A stretch of DNA of 64,000 bases from Augochlora pura (Eukaryota; Arthropoda; Insecta; Hymenoptera; Halictidae). The notes beneath the pieces are model-generated. The model searched no databases, was not told the DNA's origin, and saw only the letters and a list, made by a program, of their open reading frames with translations. The stretch spans positions 620,001 through 684,000 of the forward strand of contig NC_135777.1 of the NCBI RefSeq assembly GCF_028453695.1. Reading direction: 5' to 3'. This document shows, piece by piece, positions 49,600 to 62,352 of the stretch. The first letter of the stretch is position 1. Every line of letters begins with the position of its first letter. The position numbers and the translations under genes were made by a program.

Positions 49600-49668
49600 G
49601 TAAGTGGATCATTCGGTTCTCGCGAAAGTGTCGAACGACCGATGGCGCCGGTTACGATATCCGTGACG
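49600..49668 (+). CDS. Candidate first coding exon (hypothetical, partial)
   Basis: A branch-point-like CTAAC (49572-49576) and a pyrimidine-rich stretch lead to TTTCAG ending at 49599, a good plus-strand acceptor. The following 42 bases would be 5' UTR. ATG at 49642 then opens a frame reading MAPVTISVT, up to a GTAGGT donor-like site at 49669. If unspliced, the frame continues to a stop at 49765-49767, giving a 41-residue peptide (49642-49767). I do not recognise the protein. The donor ACG|GTAGGT is moderate. Its place 6-8 kb after the GC-rich island and the TATA-like motif would suit an ATG-bearing exon 2. It could equally be a chance acceptor. Confidence 0.25.
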
Positions 49669-49900
49669 GTAGGTGACAGCAAATTGGAAATACATGCGAG
49701 GTTAATACAGAATAGACGGGTTAAGCGGAGAGAACGTCGGGACCACGGAGAGAGGGGACGCAATTGACTTTGCAATAAAAATGGAAATTAACGCGGACTA
49801 CGTGGACGGAAAACAAGGCTAACCTCCGTCAGTAGCGCGAAGAGGGTAACGCGGAATCTTGAATAAACAAACTCGCGCCCCCGACTCCTTTTGCCTCGTC

Positions 49901-49938
<38 letters not shown>

Positions 49939-51100
49939 GTCGTCGTCGTCGTCTCCGTCGGTTCTCGAGGTATGGACCAAAGGACGTTGTTATGATTGCT
50001 AATGGCAAACTATCCAATTCAAAGAACAAAGTAAAGTAACGAGTTGCCTCGCAACCCAGGCCGAGTTACACAGGGAAAGATATGTACGGAGTTTGGGGGA
50101 GGGGAGGGGCAAATGACGAATCAAGAGAAAATGCCGCGCGGCTCGTCGACGACAAGTTAGCGAGATCGACGGAGTATCGTCGGGGCGAGCCAAAGTGGAA
50201 TTCCCGTGTAACAGAAAATCTTTCGCGGCGGAAATACATCCAGCAGATTCGTTCCAGCGTTTCTAGACAAATTCACTTACTTCCTCCGATCGACGATTAA
50301 AATATCTCGCATCCGATTGACGGCAAAATGTTGCGATAACTCGTTTCGTTGCTGCGAAATTTTTATTCGACGTGCTCGGGGAGGGAAGTTGGTTACTTTT
50401 CCTGAATAATTTCATTTCGAAGTCGTTTCTCTTCCAATGAAATCTGTCGAGACCGTGTAGCATACGTGTACAATGTAGAGCTTTTTATATAGCTTTTGAA
50501 ACTTCGATATTACTACAAGCAAGTTAATCTAATATAGTTCGAGATATCATATTCAAAATAATTAACGTAAATTCAAGAGAACTTGGCATACCAGAGGACG
50601 CGTTAAACTCCCGACAACGGCCCCGGTCCAACGGCACACGCTACAAGGGAATACGAAACAAGTCGCGCCCTTTCAAAAAGATCGCTTGATCTCGCGGAAT
50701 TGTCTGGGCCTAGGGCGAAATCGCTCGACAATTAGCAAGGCTTTTCTTGTATTGATATACATACATTTGTTCGTTCGGGGCCGGAGGGGGCGGAGGGGGC
50801 GCGGAGGGGAGAGGCTCCGGACTTTTTAAGCTCAAGTCTCCGGGAAGATTTAAATTTCAAAATTTTCAATCTGGCTTGCAAATCCGCCCATCTCCCGGCG
50901 TGGCGCGCACGCGCGCTAGCTTCCGTCTTCTTCCGTGTTGGATGCCGGGGCCTGGATCGCGTCGACTCCGCCGCACATCAAAAGCTTTCTCGAGTTACAA
51001 CTTCTGCGTGTGGTCAAGCGTTCCCGATGCCGGCCGGATAGCAATTCCTTCTTTGTTAACGAGAACAAGCTTTCTCTTCTTTAAACGTGCTGTGTAATTT
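49669..51100. other. Non-coding, mixed
   Basis: Holds a (CT)n run (49903-49933), a GTC repeat (49939-49952) and GGAGGGGGC units (50784-50812). Open frames are short with no recognised domain. Confidence 0.7.
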
Positions 51101-51485
51101 GCTGGGATCGTTCGCTGCTCTACCTTTTCGAATTAGTGGCTACGCCGACGTTCAACCCTGTACACGGTGCAGTCGCATAAGTATTCGTACCGTCGTTGCT
51201 TGTAAGAGAAATCTGTTGGAATCGAGGGATAAAAGGCAAATTTTGCAGTAAACTTTTTCAACGAATATATGCTAAATATATCGTATAATATAAAATGATA
51301 TAATTTAATAATAATATAATTTTTGACGAGGCTAATAGTATTTATTATATAATATAATATAATGTAATAATAATATTGATGTGGTTAATACTGTCTATTT
51401 ATTCCTGCCTTCTGCGGCATTGCGATCTAATTATTCCGGAGAACAACCATTGCTGCTACGTCGTATCGTCAATTTCAGTGAACAC
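51101..51485. other. AT-rich non-coding sequence
   Basis: Contains a TATAATA-rich part at 51270-51390 with many small inverted repeats. Nothing else recognised. Confidence 0.75.
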
Positions 51486-51516
51486 AATAAATAAATAAAT
51501 AAATAAATAAATAAAA
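51486..51516 (+). repeat. (AAAT)n microsatellite
   Basis: About seven tandem AATA units. Confidence 0.95.
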
Positions 51517-52600
51517 TACTTTCTATCCAGTCTAGATTTTCGTAAACCAGCGCGGCACATTCGGCATCGTCCACCGTACGCGGGTAATGGAACATTACCA
51601 AGATCCATTGGAAACCATTACAGGGGAGTTTCTTGAAGTTTAACAGAGGCAGAGGATTCTACCTGGGCCATTAACGGAATCAGTGTCGTTCGCAACCGCG
51701 GCGGCGTAACCGAAGGGTGCCGTCCGCGGATCGGACAACGAATACATTGAAACAGTCGGAAAATAAATCAGGTTCCATCAGAAGTTGCTCGGTCTCAACA
51801 ACTCGCCGGCTTAATTAGTTTACTAGACGTTACGGCGCGCGCGAGACACGGCCACGACGCCCGACACGGTCCGACGAAGTACGTTTCTGGCCCACGAGTG
51901 TAGCTTGTCAGCCACGAAGGAAAGGCGGGCAAAGAAGCGGGGGGAGAGGGGGAGGGGGAGGTGGTGAGATGGGTAGGGGGGAGTGTTGAAGCAGGGGTAG
52001 GGACGATGAACGCGGGGCGAAACTTTTAATTTTTCCTCAAAAAACTTTAGCTGCTCGTTACGTTGTCCCAAGTGCATCGCGGGCGCGCGCGCGCGCGCTC
52101 GGCGACGAGGCGAAGTGAAATTAAAATTCATGCGACGCGTCTTTTCTCGGCCTCCTCTCGCCTCTCCCACGGGGCCCGGAGGGCGTCCTGGCAGGACAAC
52201 ATCACCGGGGCGTGCGTATATCCTGCGCCGCGCCACGCCGCGCCGCGGACGGTTACCACCGTGAAAGAAGGGACGACTAGGAATCGAGGAGGCGAAAGGG
52301 GATTCAACCGAATTTGCAAATCAAATTTCGTCCCTGGTCTACGAAATTCTGTCGGTGGCGCGACGGGGAAAAGGGGACGGGGGGGACGCGTTCGCCTTCG
52401 CGCCAATTATCGTTCCTAAACCGACCTTACTTCCATTTGGCGTTCCTGTATGCTCGAGGTTATCTTTAAGCTGCCCTACCCACCCCCGCGAGGCTAGCTG
52501 CCGCTAGAGGAAAACAAAAGCCTGCAAAATTTCTGGACGAAATCTCTGTTGTCCGCTGTTTGAACGTTTCCGAAATGAAAAGCGATAGATACGCTATGGA
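51517..52600. other. Non-coding; balanced then GC-rich
   Basis: Balanced unique sequence lies at 51530-51800, with a perfect 7-bp stem GGTAATG/CATTACC at 51583-51599. It is followed by a CpG/G-rich block (51830-52420) with a G-rich run (51939-51984) and a CG run (52083-52098). Frames of 118-137 codons on both strands are composition-driven. Confidence 0.65.
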
Positions 52601-55500
52601 TTTTATCCGTTCTCGGTTAAAATCAATAGCTGTTACATTATTTTCAACATACCGATATTATTAAAATATAAAATTCATTTTATTCGTTCGTTTCATTTCG
52701 GTGTCTCGGAATAGTCTTAGCACATCTCGTGCTGGTTACATTGAAATGCACTTTCGGACAAATATTGTTTCGCTGTGACTCTGTTGCATTGAAATTGACA
52801 CTTGAACGGCGGAAATTTCCGACAAAAATACAGCCGACAATGGAAGTTCGATAACCCGAAAATTCCGATTTTTTTAACCCGTGCATTGGGGGATCTTAAA
52901 AGAAATTTTGAGCTATTTGTTCAACTTTTTGAAGAATTCCAATCGAAAGCTTCAGTTTACTCGTATAAAAATATTTCTTTCAAAGCGCAGTCATACTAAT
53001 ATTACTCTTAATATTAAGATGGTTTCCATAGCAATTTAAACGATAATTATAAATAACTGTGTCGATTAAAACATCCGCCACGCTTTACACCGTCGTAAAC
53101 GCAACGTTACATACAATGCACATATTCATGGTTCGACTAATGAAGACAAAAATTCATATTGCTGCCCGGTCCGAAATCACAGTTTCGATTTTAAAGTCGA
53201 ACGAATACACGCAGTCGTTTTATTAATACCATTCGACCGATTCGTTTTAAACAATTTTATATCCGTTGCGTGTACCAGCATTTTTCGATGAATTGCTCGC
53301 GTATAATTTCGGAATATATTTCTGCAGAAATAGCGGACTCCATATTTCTCAACAATTTTTCGATTAGTGTCAAAAATGTAATATCGCGGAAGCTTTGTTC
53401 GCAAACAGTGAATGACGTTTCATTAATCGGCCAGGCTTCTAGTGCGCGCAAAACCTGCGTTTGATGAATCGCTTAAATGCTAGAATTTTTTTAATCAAGT
53501 AATTTCGGAAAGTGCGTCTGTTTCGGTGACGAAATTGTTCATTTTCGAATATCGACGGAAATAAGCGAACGAAATTTCTTCAATCGTTCGACGTGAAATT
53601 TCGTGAAATTTCGTATTTCAAGCGTTTATCACAAAAATTAATTAATCGAACAGAAAACAGCAAAATGATTAATTAAAGAATTTGAATATATTGTTGCGTT
53701 GCACTCATTATAATGATAAAAAAAAAGAAATAAACGTCTACGTAACTTCAATATCTTGCAATTCGCGCAGACAACGTTTATTACGCATAAAAATCTACTA
53801 ATGACTTTTGATAGCTTTCCTCTGTAAAACTCGGAACGCCGAAATATTCTTCGATAGACTGTAGCAAGAGTTAGCAGGCGCGCGTGGGTACGATATTTTA
53901 GTTTCATATTCTTGAACTGCGCGGGGGAACTGTCGATTCTCTCATTCTATCGCATTCTTTCTATCGCTTGTTCTACATTATTCTTCGGAAAGTTTCCAAA
54001 ATTGATCCGTCCCCGTAGAAAACTTATTTCAGATCGAAGTTATTCGAGGATAGAACTTTTGGATCGCGGCGGTCGAACCGGTTTCATCTGACAACGCATA
54101 AGCAACGTCACTTTGACAGTTCGTGGCATATTATTTTCCCTTATATTCTGGAATTCTTTGTATCCGAAAAAGGTTCCTTTTCCATTGGACAAATAATATT
54201 TAACGGTTATTCGAGAATTAACCGATTCGAAAAATGATCCACCCAGCGATATTTTCGATGCCGCAACCAACTCTGGTTTAGCAGCTGCGGTTCGCTGGCG
54301 TAGAAGTTCTAGACGTAGCCTCGTTCTGCTTGCACACAATGGCACTCGAGAGTGCGTTGCGAGATGCGGAACAATCCCTCGTTTATGCACCCTTGAGGAT
54401 CATGTAGATTCGGGCATTAGTTCGTAAGAATCTCCATAATATCTCTTAGGTTCGGTACAATACGATACGGATGCAAATATCAATTTACAAATCAAGTTTT
54501 CCGCTGTCAAGCTTCACGGGTCCCGACACGATTTTGCTCGCGAGTTTCACGCTTCTCGTTACGCGCGCTGATTACGCGGATTTAAACGTTTCTTAAATTT
54601 TCGTTACAGCTTCAGATTATTTTTCTATTCTTACATTATTCCAGGTGATAGCAAAATTAGAGAGGAGTATGTTTCGGTTCTTCTATCGTTTATAAAAAAC
54701 TGTTCGTGTAATTTAGTCGACCGTTGAAAAAGTTATTGCCTTTTAAAACGCGCGCGAACACTATTATCGGTCGCCATATTTTTGAAGTACGGAAGGCAAC
54801 GAGCCATCGAATTTCCATTCGTCGAACGTCCGGCTGTAAAATACAGGTTCTATTCGCGCAACGGGCGATATTTAGACGGGACAGTCGCGCGCGCGCGCGC
54901 GCGCGTCCAACTTTATCACACGGAGGACACAAAAGAACCATATTGCTCGCGAAGGAATGCGCTAATATATTAACCGTGTAGTAGCAGCGTAATATGCGTT
55001 TCTGCGCGTTGACCCCTTTCCACCCTCCGCGCTAATATACATAGCCAGACGGCGGTGCGTACAGCCGAAATTACAGGGGTTTCGCAAATGTTACGTTCGG
55101 CCGCAAGTAACAAATGCTCGGTTTCCCATTTCTGCTTTCCGAATAATGTGCCAAAAACAATATGCGCTCCGCGCAAGCATTTCCCGCATTCAAACTATTC
55201 GTTCCAGGACTGCGGAAATTCAATGAAATTTCGGGAAACCCTCCCCCCCTCCCTCCGATGAATGCTTTGACGTCTATGGAACGTGACGGCGCCGCATCGC
55301 GAATATATGAACAAGTTACATCGAGTACAAATCTCTATCGGAAGCAAAGCGGAAGTAATTGATCCTCCTTTGATCCAACAGCATTTTTCGAGTCGTCGCG
55401 CTGATGGATGACGGTGCTCCTGGGATCGACAACCGTCGTCGGCCCTTGATCTTTCCTTCGCGACATTGTTTTCGCGGGTGTTCTCCCCTCCCCCCGATTC
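52601..55500. other. Non-coding, AT-rich with CpG patches
   Basis: AT-rich to about 54000 with a short tandem of GTGAAATTTC near 53593-53612, then mixed. A (CG)n run lies at 54886-54905. A 116-codon minus-strand frame (54040-54390) and smaller ones show no recognisable domain. Confidence 0.7.
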
Positions 55501-56489
55501 GCCGAATCTCAGTCAACGATCGAATCAACGTTATCGAAAGCGACAAGAAATTGTCAGAAGTGTTTGGCCGAAAGAGGATCCAGCTTGTCTCGGCTCGAGA
55601 GAAGGTACGCCCAGCTGCGAGCAAACACCGTTCAAAGTTCCAAAAATGTTCGATGAATTCGTTATATTATTACGATGGCCCGGAAAGTTTCCCCGTTCGC
55701 CTTCAATGCGGCGGAATTTTTCGTTCGGAAATTTGCAAACTTTTTCGGGAGAGAGAGAGCGAAACTAACCGAAAGGTGGCGGAAAGTTGTTCGAGATTGT
55801 AGACTCGTTTAATACATGTTGATTGAATTTTTCCGTGTCGCGAATATTTCTCGCTTTAAAAATCAGCGAAATTAAATAAATTGAATACGTTTAGAATCGT
55901 GAATTTTGCAGTGAAATAAAAAGCGATAACAACACATCAACAATAATAAAAAGAGAAATAAATCTGTGTTCAACTCACATTTTATGGAATTTTTATAGGC
56001 AATTTTAAATGCGATCACATTTCGAAACAACCTGAAACATTAACAAAAGGAACCGCGTAATTTTTCCGAATTAAGGACGAGTCAGTTTCGGTGCTGGATA
56101 CACGAGAAAAAAAATGTTGGCACAACGCTGGTGCACGGAACTAATTTATCGAAGTCGATTGCTCCGATACGGCGCTATTCAAGAGAGAGAGAGAGAGAGA
56201 GAGAGGGGGTGGTTCAGATCTGATCGCTTGTAACAAAGAAGGGCGTAAATGGAAACATCTGTTTGGGATTCTACGTATCCGTAGCGGGCAGCGGGTGTAC
56301 TGGCAAGCGAGATTTCGGTGGCTGCGGTAATCCAGGTAGCGCGGAGTTTCTATAAAGCTCCGGAATAGGTTAATCTTGCGGAGCAAGTTTCTCCTCGTAG
56401 GGCAGCCTAATCCGAACAGCTTAATGCCCGCCGGTAAAGGGCTGCACACGAACCCGGCCAAACACAAACACACGTACGCAAACACACGT

Positions 56490-56535
<46 letters not shown>

Positions 56536-58225
56536 GTATAAAGGAGAACGCACACGGTGTAGGGAACAAATAAACATTGCGTGTCAAGAATATAAATGTT
56601 CCGAGTTAATTCTCGTTGACCGATCGCCGGCTGTAAAGCCAAGCTAGACAAGGGGACGTTTCGAAGCCGGCTTCGTTCAAAGTTCAGAAAATCGTACTTT
56701 ACACGGGGCCACTGGTTATCGATCGGGAAATTGAGATCGAGTAGTCTACGGAGACCGATTCTCATTCTCTATCCAGGAAATCGCTTCCTTATCGAGCCGT
56801 TCAACGCTGTAATTTATTCGGCCGAAGATCCTCGAGCAACGTTTCGTTCCATTTGCTGATTTCTGATCTATATATTATCAGGGGGCTCTCCCCTCGGACC
56901 GGTCTCTCTAGGCCAACGTTGATTCTCTCTCTCACTCTCTCTCCTCCCGGTCGGGAGAAATTCGAGTTCGGACCTCGTTCGACGGTCTTTCGGTTGATTT
57001 CCGAGACAGCGAGTTTTTTGCTGGAATAAGTTGTCGTCGCTCGGGCAAGCGACAAAAGGCGGGTTTTCAAAAGCCCGTTCGCGGTATTTAAAACCCCGTT
57101 GCGCAAAATTGAAAATGTACAGGGGGGGTGTCGGGAGGGAGGGAACGGTCGCTTACCGACGCGCGACGCGTCGTGTCGCGTCGGCGTGAAGGCCGGCGCG
57201 GAAAACCGGGAGAGGAACCAGACGCGAACGACCGAACCGATCTCTCACACTCCCGCTCGGCGTCACTCACTGTTTCCAATCCCATTAACGGGCACGGTGA
57301 TTCGTGAATAGACGCGAAAATACGCCGCTTTTAATCAGCGGCGCTCACTATCATCGACCACCATCTGTTCCGATCAAAACATTCGGCGAAGTTGACAAAC
57401 GAAAATTAAATTTTTTCTTCAAACAACCATGACAATGATTAACACTGGGCTACTTTCCGTTGCGCTTTCTCTCTGCCGCGCCGATATACCAGCTGCAACG
57501 ATATTCTCTGCGACAGCAATTATTGGTAATTCGTTCGTAGAATATTCATTTAGATGTTTTCTGTATTGTCTACTTTTTTAATCGAGGTAAAATTGTACAA
57601 TTTTTTAACTGAGTCAGGTTTCTATTTAGTCGACTCTTCGTTCTTAATTTTCTGCACGAAATTGCATAACGTCAATGCCGATAACATTTTCTAACAATTT
57701 CATAACAGAATTAAAAAATGAAATTAAATTATTATAGCGTCCACACTCAAAGTCGTTTCACCGTTTACGCTCGATACGGCCAAAGTATGTCGTTTACGAC
57801 GATGTTACTGAATTTCTCTCGAACACTATATTTTCATAATTACGTCACTGTCGTTACTTTGCTAAAGGGGAAAAAAAAGAAGAAATTGGTTCGTAAAGAA
57901 AGGAACTTTAAAATGTTTCAATCTCGAAAAGTTTATACTGCCGGTATCCTTAAAGTTTTCGGAACTTGTACAGTTTCGTTACAAAAAAGTGAGTCGGAAA
58001 ATGTAGCGACACGGTTTATTCATTAAATTTAGTATAATGGTAAATCAGGTAGGAAGAGAGCGTCGCAAAGTCAAGTCTATTTGCGGCCATAATCGATACA
58101 GGCTTATAATTCAAACGACAGCAAAAACTGAAGGTATAACTGTGTTTTACGTCCGCGAAGGGGTAAGGGGGGAGAGGGGGACGGCTTAACAGAACGATTT
58201 CAAACGCGTGTCTATTAATTGAGGT
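55501..58225. other. Non-coding, mixed
   Basis: Contains (GA)n runs at 56181-56205 and 56496-56534 and CT-rich sequence near 56922-56945. A CpG-rich block (57090-57310) follows, then AT-rich DNA to 58050. TTAACACTGGGC near 57438 has a TTAA-type start, but no element can be delimited. Confidence 0.7.
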
Positions 58226-58323
58226 GGGCAGTTACAAGGTTTTATGCAGGAAGTTCTTAAGTACCGTTTAATTTAATAGTACTTCGGGACTTTGTGCATA
58301 AAGCCTTTCGTTTATAACTGCCC
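58226..58323 (+). ncRNA. Candidate microRNA precursor hairpin
   Basis: A 98-nt imperfect inverted repeat. Positions 58226-58237 pair with 58312-58323 (one A-C mismatch), 58238-58248 with 58295-58305, 58250-58257 with 58286-58293, and 58259-58264 with 58279-58284. The 14-base loop is 58265-58278. There are about 36 pairs, four of them G-U on the plus strand, two isolated mismatches and one 6-base bulge (58306-58311). Stem length of about three helical turns, small bulges and loop size fit an animal pri-miRNA. I do not recognise either arm as a known family. It could instead be a small MITE or an old inverted duplication, but no second copy is visible here. Confidence 0.45.
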
Positions 58324-59470
58324 GCGCGAAGTAGGAAATTTTAAGTCGGGGGGGTCCCTCTGGTTTTCCCTCCCCCGGATACGGAGCGCCAGATTATTGT
58401 AAGAAGTAATGGATCGACGCTGGAACCTTCGGCGATGTTAACAAAATCTAGAACTGCATTAGAGAAAAAAGCAATACCGTCTTAATATTTTCAGCAATTT
58501 ATTTGGTGAAACGAAAATTCAAGAATCTTCTTTGTATTATAGAAAATTTTAACAAAACTTGATTCATTTATTTTTATTACGAGAATTTAAATAGAAATTA
58601 TATAAATTATAAATATCATTATCAATAACCGTTGAAGAAGAAATCGGTATCATTTGGTACTGCTAGGGTTGAGAAAATTTAAAACCGAAAAGAATTCGTG
58701 GCATTGGAAGTGTTTCTCTAGAAAAAGATCGCCTTGGCGACTCCGAAAAGGGAAAATTGTTCGTTTTCCACTCAGGACCGGTAACAGCGTATATCTTGTT
58801 TATATTTCCCTAGCTAATAGCCGGACTGTTTTATACGGCTCTAAACAAGGCTCTCTCTGTACGGCAGTAGTTGTTCGAACGATTCGCATTCCTCCCAAGG
58901 GCGTCGTGTTCGGCAAAATACTTCGTTCCGCGGCTAATGCGGCCTCGCGTTGGACATTCCGATACGCATCATGAAGTAGAATTCATTGAGGCAGCCGAGG
59001 CGCGTGTTTCTTCCGCGAACGAGGAATATCGAGACGAGAGCACGGAGCACGGAGCACGGAGCCCGGCGCGCGCGAACACTAACAGATGATATATTTCTGT
59101 CGCCGGAAAGTGACGTTATTGTGATATAAATTGAGATATAAAGTGGTCAGAGTGGCGCGCGCTACGATGCTGACGAAGAAGCTTGAAGGATCAGCCGTAG
59201 CTGTTAGTCTTGATTATTGCAGACAGTCGCCCCCGAATCCGGCCGTACGGTCGACAACCATAGAGAAGACGCATGGTGGTCCTTCCCCGACCGTAAAGCT
59301 TCCCACCGGGGCCTATTAATTTGTACAAATGCCAGCCTTTATTAGAACGAGATTCGGCTTAATCAACGCGACGCGACGCGCTATTGTTCGCCGGCCGCGT
59401 AATTATTAATATGGAAATGTCAATAAATGAACGCGCCGAACGGAAATCATTTTCCGACCCGATATTATAA
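58324..59470. other. Non-coding, mixed
   Basis: G-rich at 58348-58380, AT-rich to about 58650, then balanced. GAGCACG units lie at 59037-59066. A 106-codon plus-strand frame (58654-58974) has no recognisable domain. Confidence 0.7.
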
Positions 59471-59625
59471 TACTTACGCGTATTGTGCCGTTCCGATAGG
59501 AGTTATATACCGTAATGTAATCGAGCAGTGCCTCGATGAGATTAATATGCAATTGATGACTGTGTCCGGCTGAATGCGACTTTGATTAAATAAGCTGCAA
59601 AGCAGCTATTTTTTACCACGGCTTC
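59471..59625. promoter_or_regulatory. Candidate enhancer-like element
   Basis: Unique sequence with closely spaced binding-site-like words: ATTAATATGCAAT (homeodomain/POU, about 59549-59561), CTTTGATTAAA (TCF/LEF-like, about 59580-59590) and AGCTGCAAAGCAGCT (self-complementary, 59594-59608). The cluster in a non-repetitive stretch suggests regulation; this is inference. Confidence 0.35.
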
Positions 59626-62309
59626 GTTCCGAATCGATCGAATATTCAACGTCGACTTTCGGTCGTACAAATTTAATAATACTTATCATTATTAAATTTA
59701 ATATTTCTTTCACTTGTTTGCCTATTTTCACAATTTATCGAAACACGAGATCGAGCATCTTAAAAAATAGTTCCGACGTTGTCGCGAGACGAATCGGTAT
59801 AAACAAATTATTAGGACGAGAGTTTAGTGTCGCCTGCTCGTATTAAACAAAATTGAAATATTTTGCAAAAATATTAACAAAATCCATTCACCAGATATGG
59901 AGATTGAAAAGATCAGTTTCCAATTTTCTTATCATTTCAACCACACTCTAAACAAATTTTGGTACACTCATTTTCTCGAAAATTAATCGGTCCAATATCC
60001 CAAAAAGTTCCGTGTAATTTCACAACAGTCCGAGTTGTCGAGATCAAAGTTGTGAAATTTTATTAGCGGCGGCCGGATGGAGTGCGCCATAAAGGATGAA
60101 GCCGGTGACCGGTTTAACGGTGCCGGCATAGCTCAGTCTCGTCACTTTCCGCAGCCATCTTCTCTCTCTCCCGGGGTACTTCCGAAGAAGCTTTATTGAA
60201 GTCCAGTCAATCTCTGTCGCCCGTAGTTTCCGATTTGGGGGCGATACTCAGCTAGCCTTTGAGCCGGTAAACGGAGCCAGTCGTAGGACGGAAAGGGGTT
60301 GGTCGATCGGCTTTATATATAAACTCAAAAGACAAATGGTGCGAGATCGTAGCCGTGCCGGCAAAGACGCGAGTGTCAGGAGCAGGTGTATCGTCGAATA
60401 TATACTGCCGACGAACGGAACCGTCGGTAATTAAAATGTCTCCCTTAGGAAACTCTCCGCCTTGCTTTTGCCGGCTTAGGATCCCCCCCACCCCCCAGCC
60501 AACTTCTTTCGAACTCTTTCGCTTCGGCGGGGAGTTACACTTGCAAATTGTGACAAATAGTTTCATAACACTGGTTGCCTGATAATCACCGCGGAGAAAT
60601 TTATAGCGCCGTGTTTTACCGCGGAACGGACTCGCAAAGATAATACGCTGTGACTATGTCGATGATACAGGTTTTGCAAGATTATTTTATTTGCACAGTT
60701 AAAATTATTAGACTCTAATTTTATTTATAGTTTAACTTTATTCGAACATGTGTTACAATAGGAATCTCATGAAAATCGAGTTATTGTCTAGAACAAACAT
60801 TTAGAGAGTTGAAAAATCCTGTCACAATATTATTAATATATCAGAATCATTTTGATATTTTTAATTTCACAATTTCTTAAAACATTTCAATTTTAGAAAA
60901 ATATTATATTGAACAATTGTTTAATAGAATAATTCCTATTTTGCTGAAAAATCCGTAGGATATTAACTAACGTCGGTAGCATAACTGTCGAACATACGCC
61001 AGCCGCCATAAGTGCATGAAACTCGGCAGTCTATTCAGGGCAGCGCGTCGACAAGCCGCGTTGCCAAACAGTAAACACCATTGATATTTTCATTCGCTAG
61101 AGACAGGCCATCGGTTTTTCCCGGGGCAGTCGAGCACCGGTCTACTTCTAAATGAGCCTGGAAAGAATCTCGACGGGGGTTGCCCGCTGAAAGTGAAATA
61201 TAATGCAGCGGGGGCAGAGCGGCATTAGAGACGCGCGCGTTCAACAAGCGATCTCGTTAAGGGTCGTTTTTGCCCGGCGGAAGTAACGAGCGCGCGCCAA
61301 CCAAGTCCCCGGAGAAAATCTTTGACGCACGAGAACCGCCTTCTCTCGTAACATCCGGCGAGTTACCGAAAACTTCGATTCGTCGGGGCTATGATCGCGT
61401 TTTTACTCACTCGGAAACCCCCGCCACCTCTCCGCCCCTCCTCCTCCTCCCCCCTGCCAGCTTTCTCTTTCCATCTCGTTAAGGTCCCATTTCTCATGAT
61501 AGAAATCGGTCGCGAGGAGTCTCGGGCTGGATTCTGCCCGTAGGAACCGGGAAAGGGGGAGGCGAGAGCGCGCGCGGGATCGCGGAGAGTATCGAAAAGT
61601 TTCAACGTTGTTGAAGTTTCCATAAGAGTTACCACTCCGCCGCATCTGCACCCCTCGCGTCCCCTGCCCCCTCCGTCCCCTCCGCTGTTCGACCCGTCCT
61701 CGACGTGCCGTGCTGCCATTGCCGCCCGGCAAATCGGCGACGGTCTCCTTCTGGCACCGTACCGATCGAGTCAACATTCGACGCGCGGCCAGCACTTTTG
61801 ACGGTTACTGCGAACACAGAGCCCGGTGGACCTTCTTACTTCCCCAATGACTCCCGGCGACCGAAAGAATTTCGCTGCTCTCCGAGGTGGCGGCACGGAA
61901 AACGGGGGGATTTCGATTCTCCATCGGGATATGAACGGGGGGGAATGTGAACGGCGCAGCGCCGCGGCGGGGCGAGCGGCGAGAAAATGTTGGAAAAAAA
62001 AAAGAGGAGCTCGGGGGAGAAATCGATCACCAGACTTTCAGCGGTTAATTAAACTCCGAGTCATTAAATCCTACGCTAAATTTATCCGTTCTCACGGCTT
62101 TTCCATCGACCCGGCTTCCAACGGATACACAATTGGCTTTTGGCTCGAGCTGCTCGCTTCCAATTGTTCCGAATGTTTCGTTGCCTAATTTTACTGAAAT
62201 TTTTAACCGACTGCTCTAGGATGGAGACCAGTTTTGCAGTTCGATTTCTACGTCTGACGTGGTTTCGGGAAATTCCATCTACACCTAGTCAAACTCAATC
62301 TTTTCGAAT
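59626..62309. other. Non-coding; AT-rich, then CpG-rich
   Basis: AT-rich at 59640-60060 and 60650-60960, otherwise mixed, with a C/T-rich run near 61428-61455 and CpG-rich sequence at 61550-62010. A tRNA box-A-like GCCGGCATAGCTCAGT at 60123 lacks a box B. No gene supported. Confidence 0.7.
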
Positions 62310-62352
62310 ATATTATGATAAAAATGAATTTTCAAGATTGGTCAAAAAGTAC
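62310..62352 (+). repeat. Fragment similar to the 44545-44704 element
   Basis: GAATTTTCAAGATTGGTCAAAAA matches GAATTTTCAAGGTTGGTAAAAAA at 44648-44670 with few differences (split: GAATTTTCAAG then a variable base then TTGGT). The upstream TATTATRAT word is also shared. Termini are not preserved. Confidence 0.4.

Noticed and set aside
60115..60200. tRNA-like box A (GCCGGCATAGCTCAGT)
   Set aside because: No GGTTCGAATCC-type box B at the right distance and no cloverleaf pairing.
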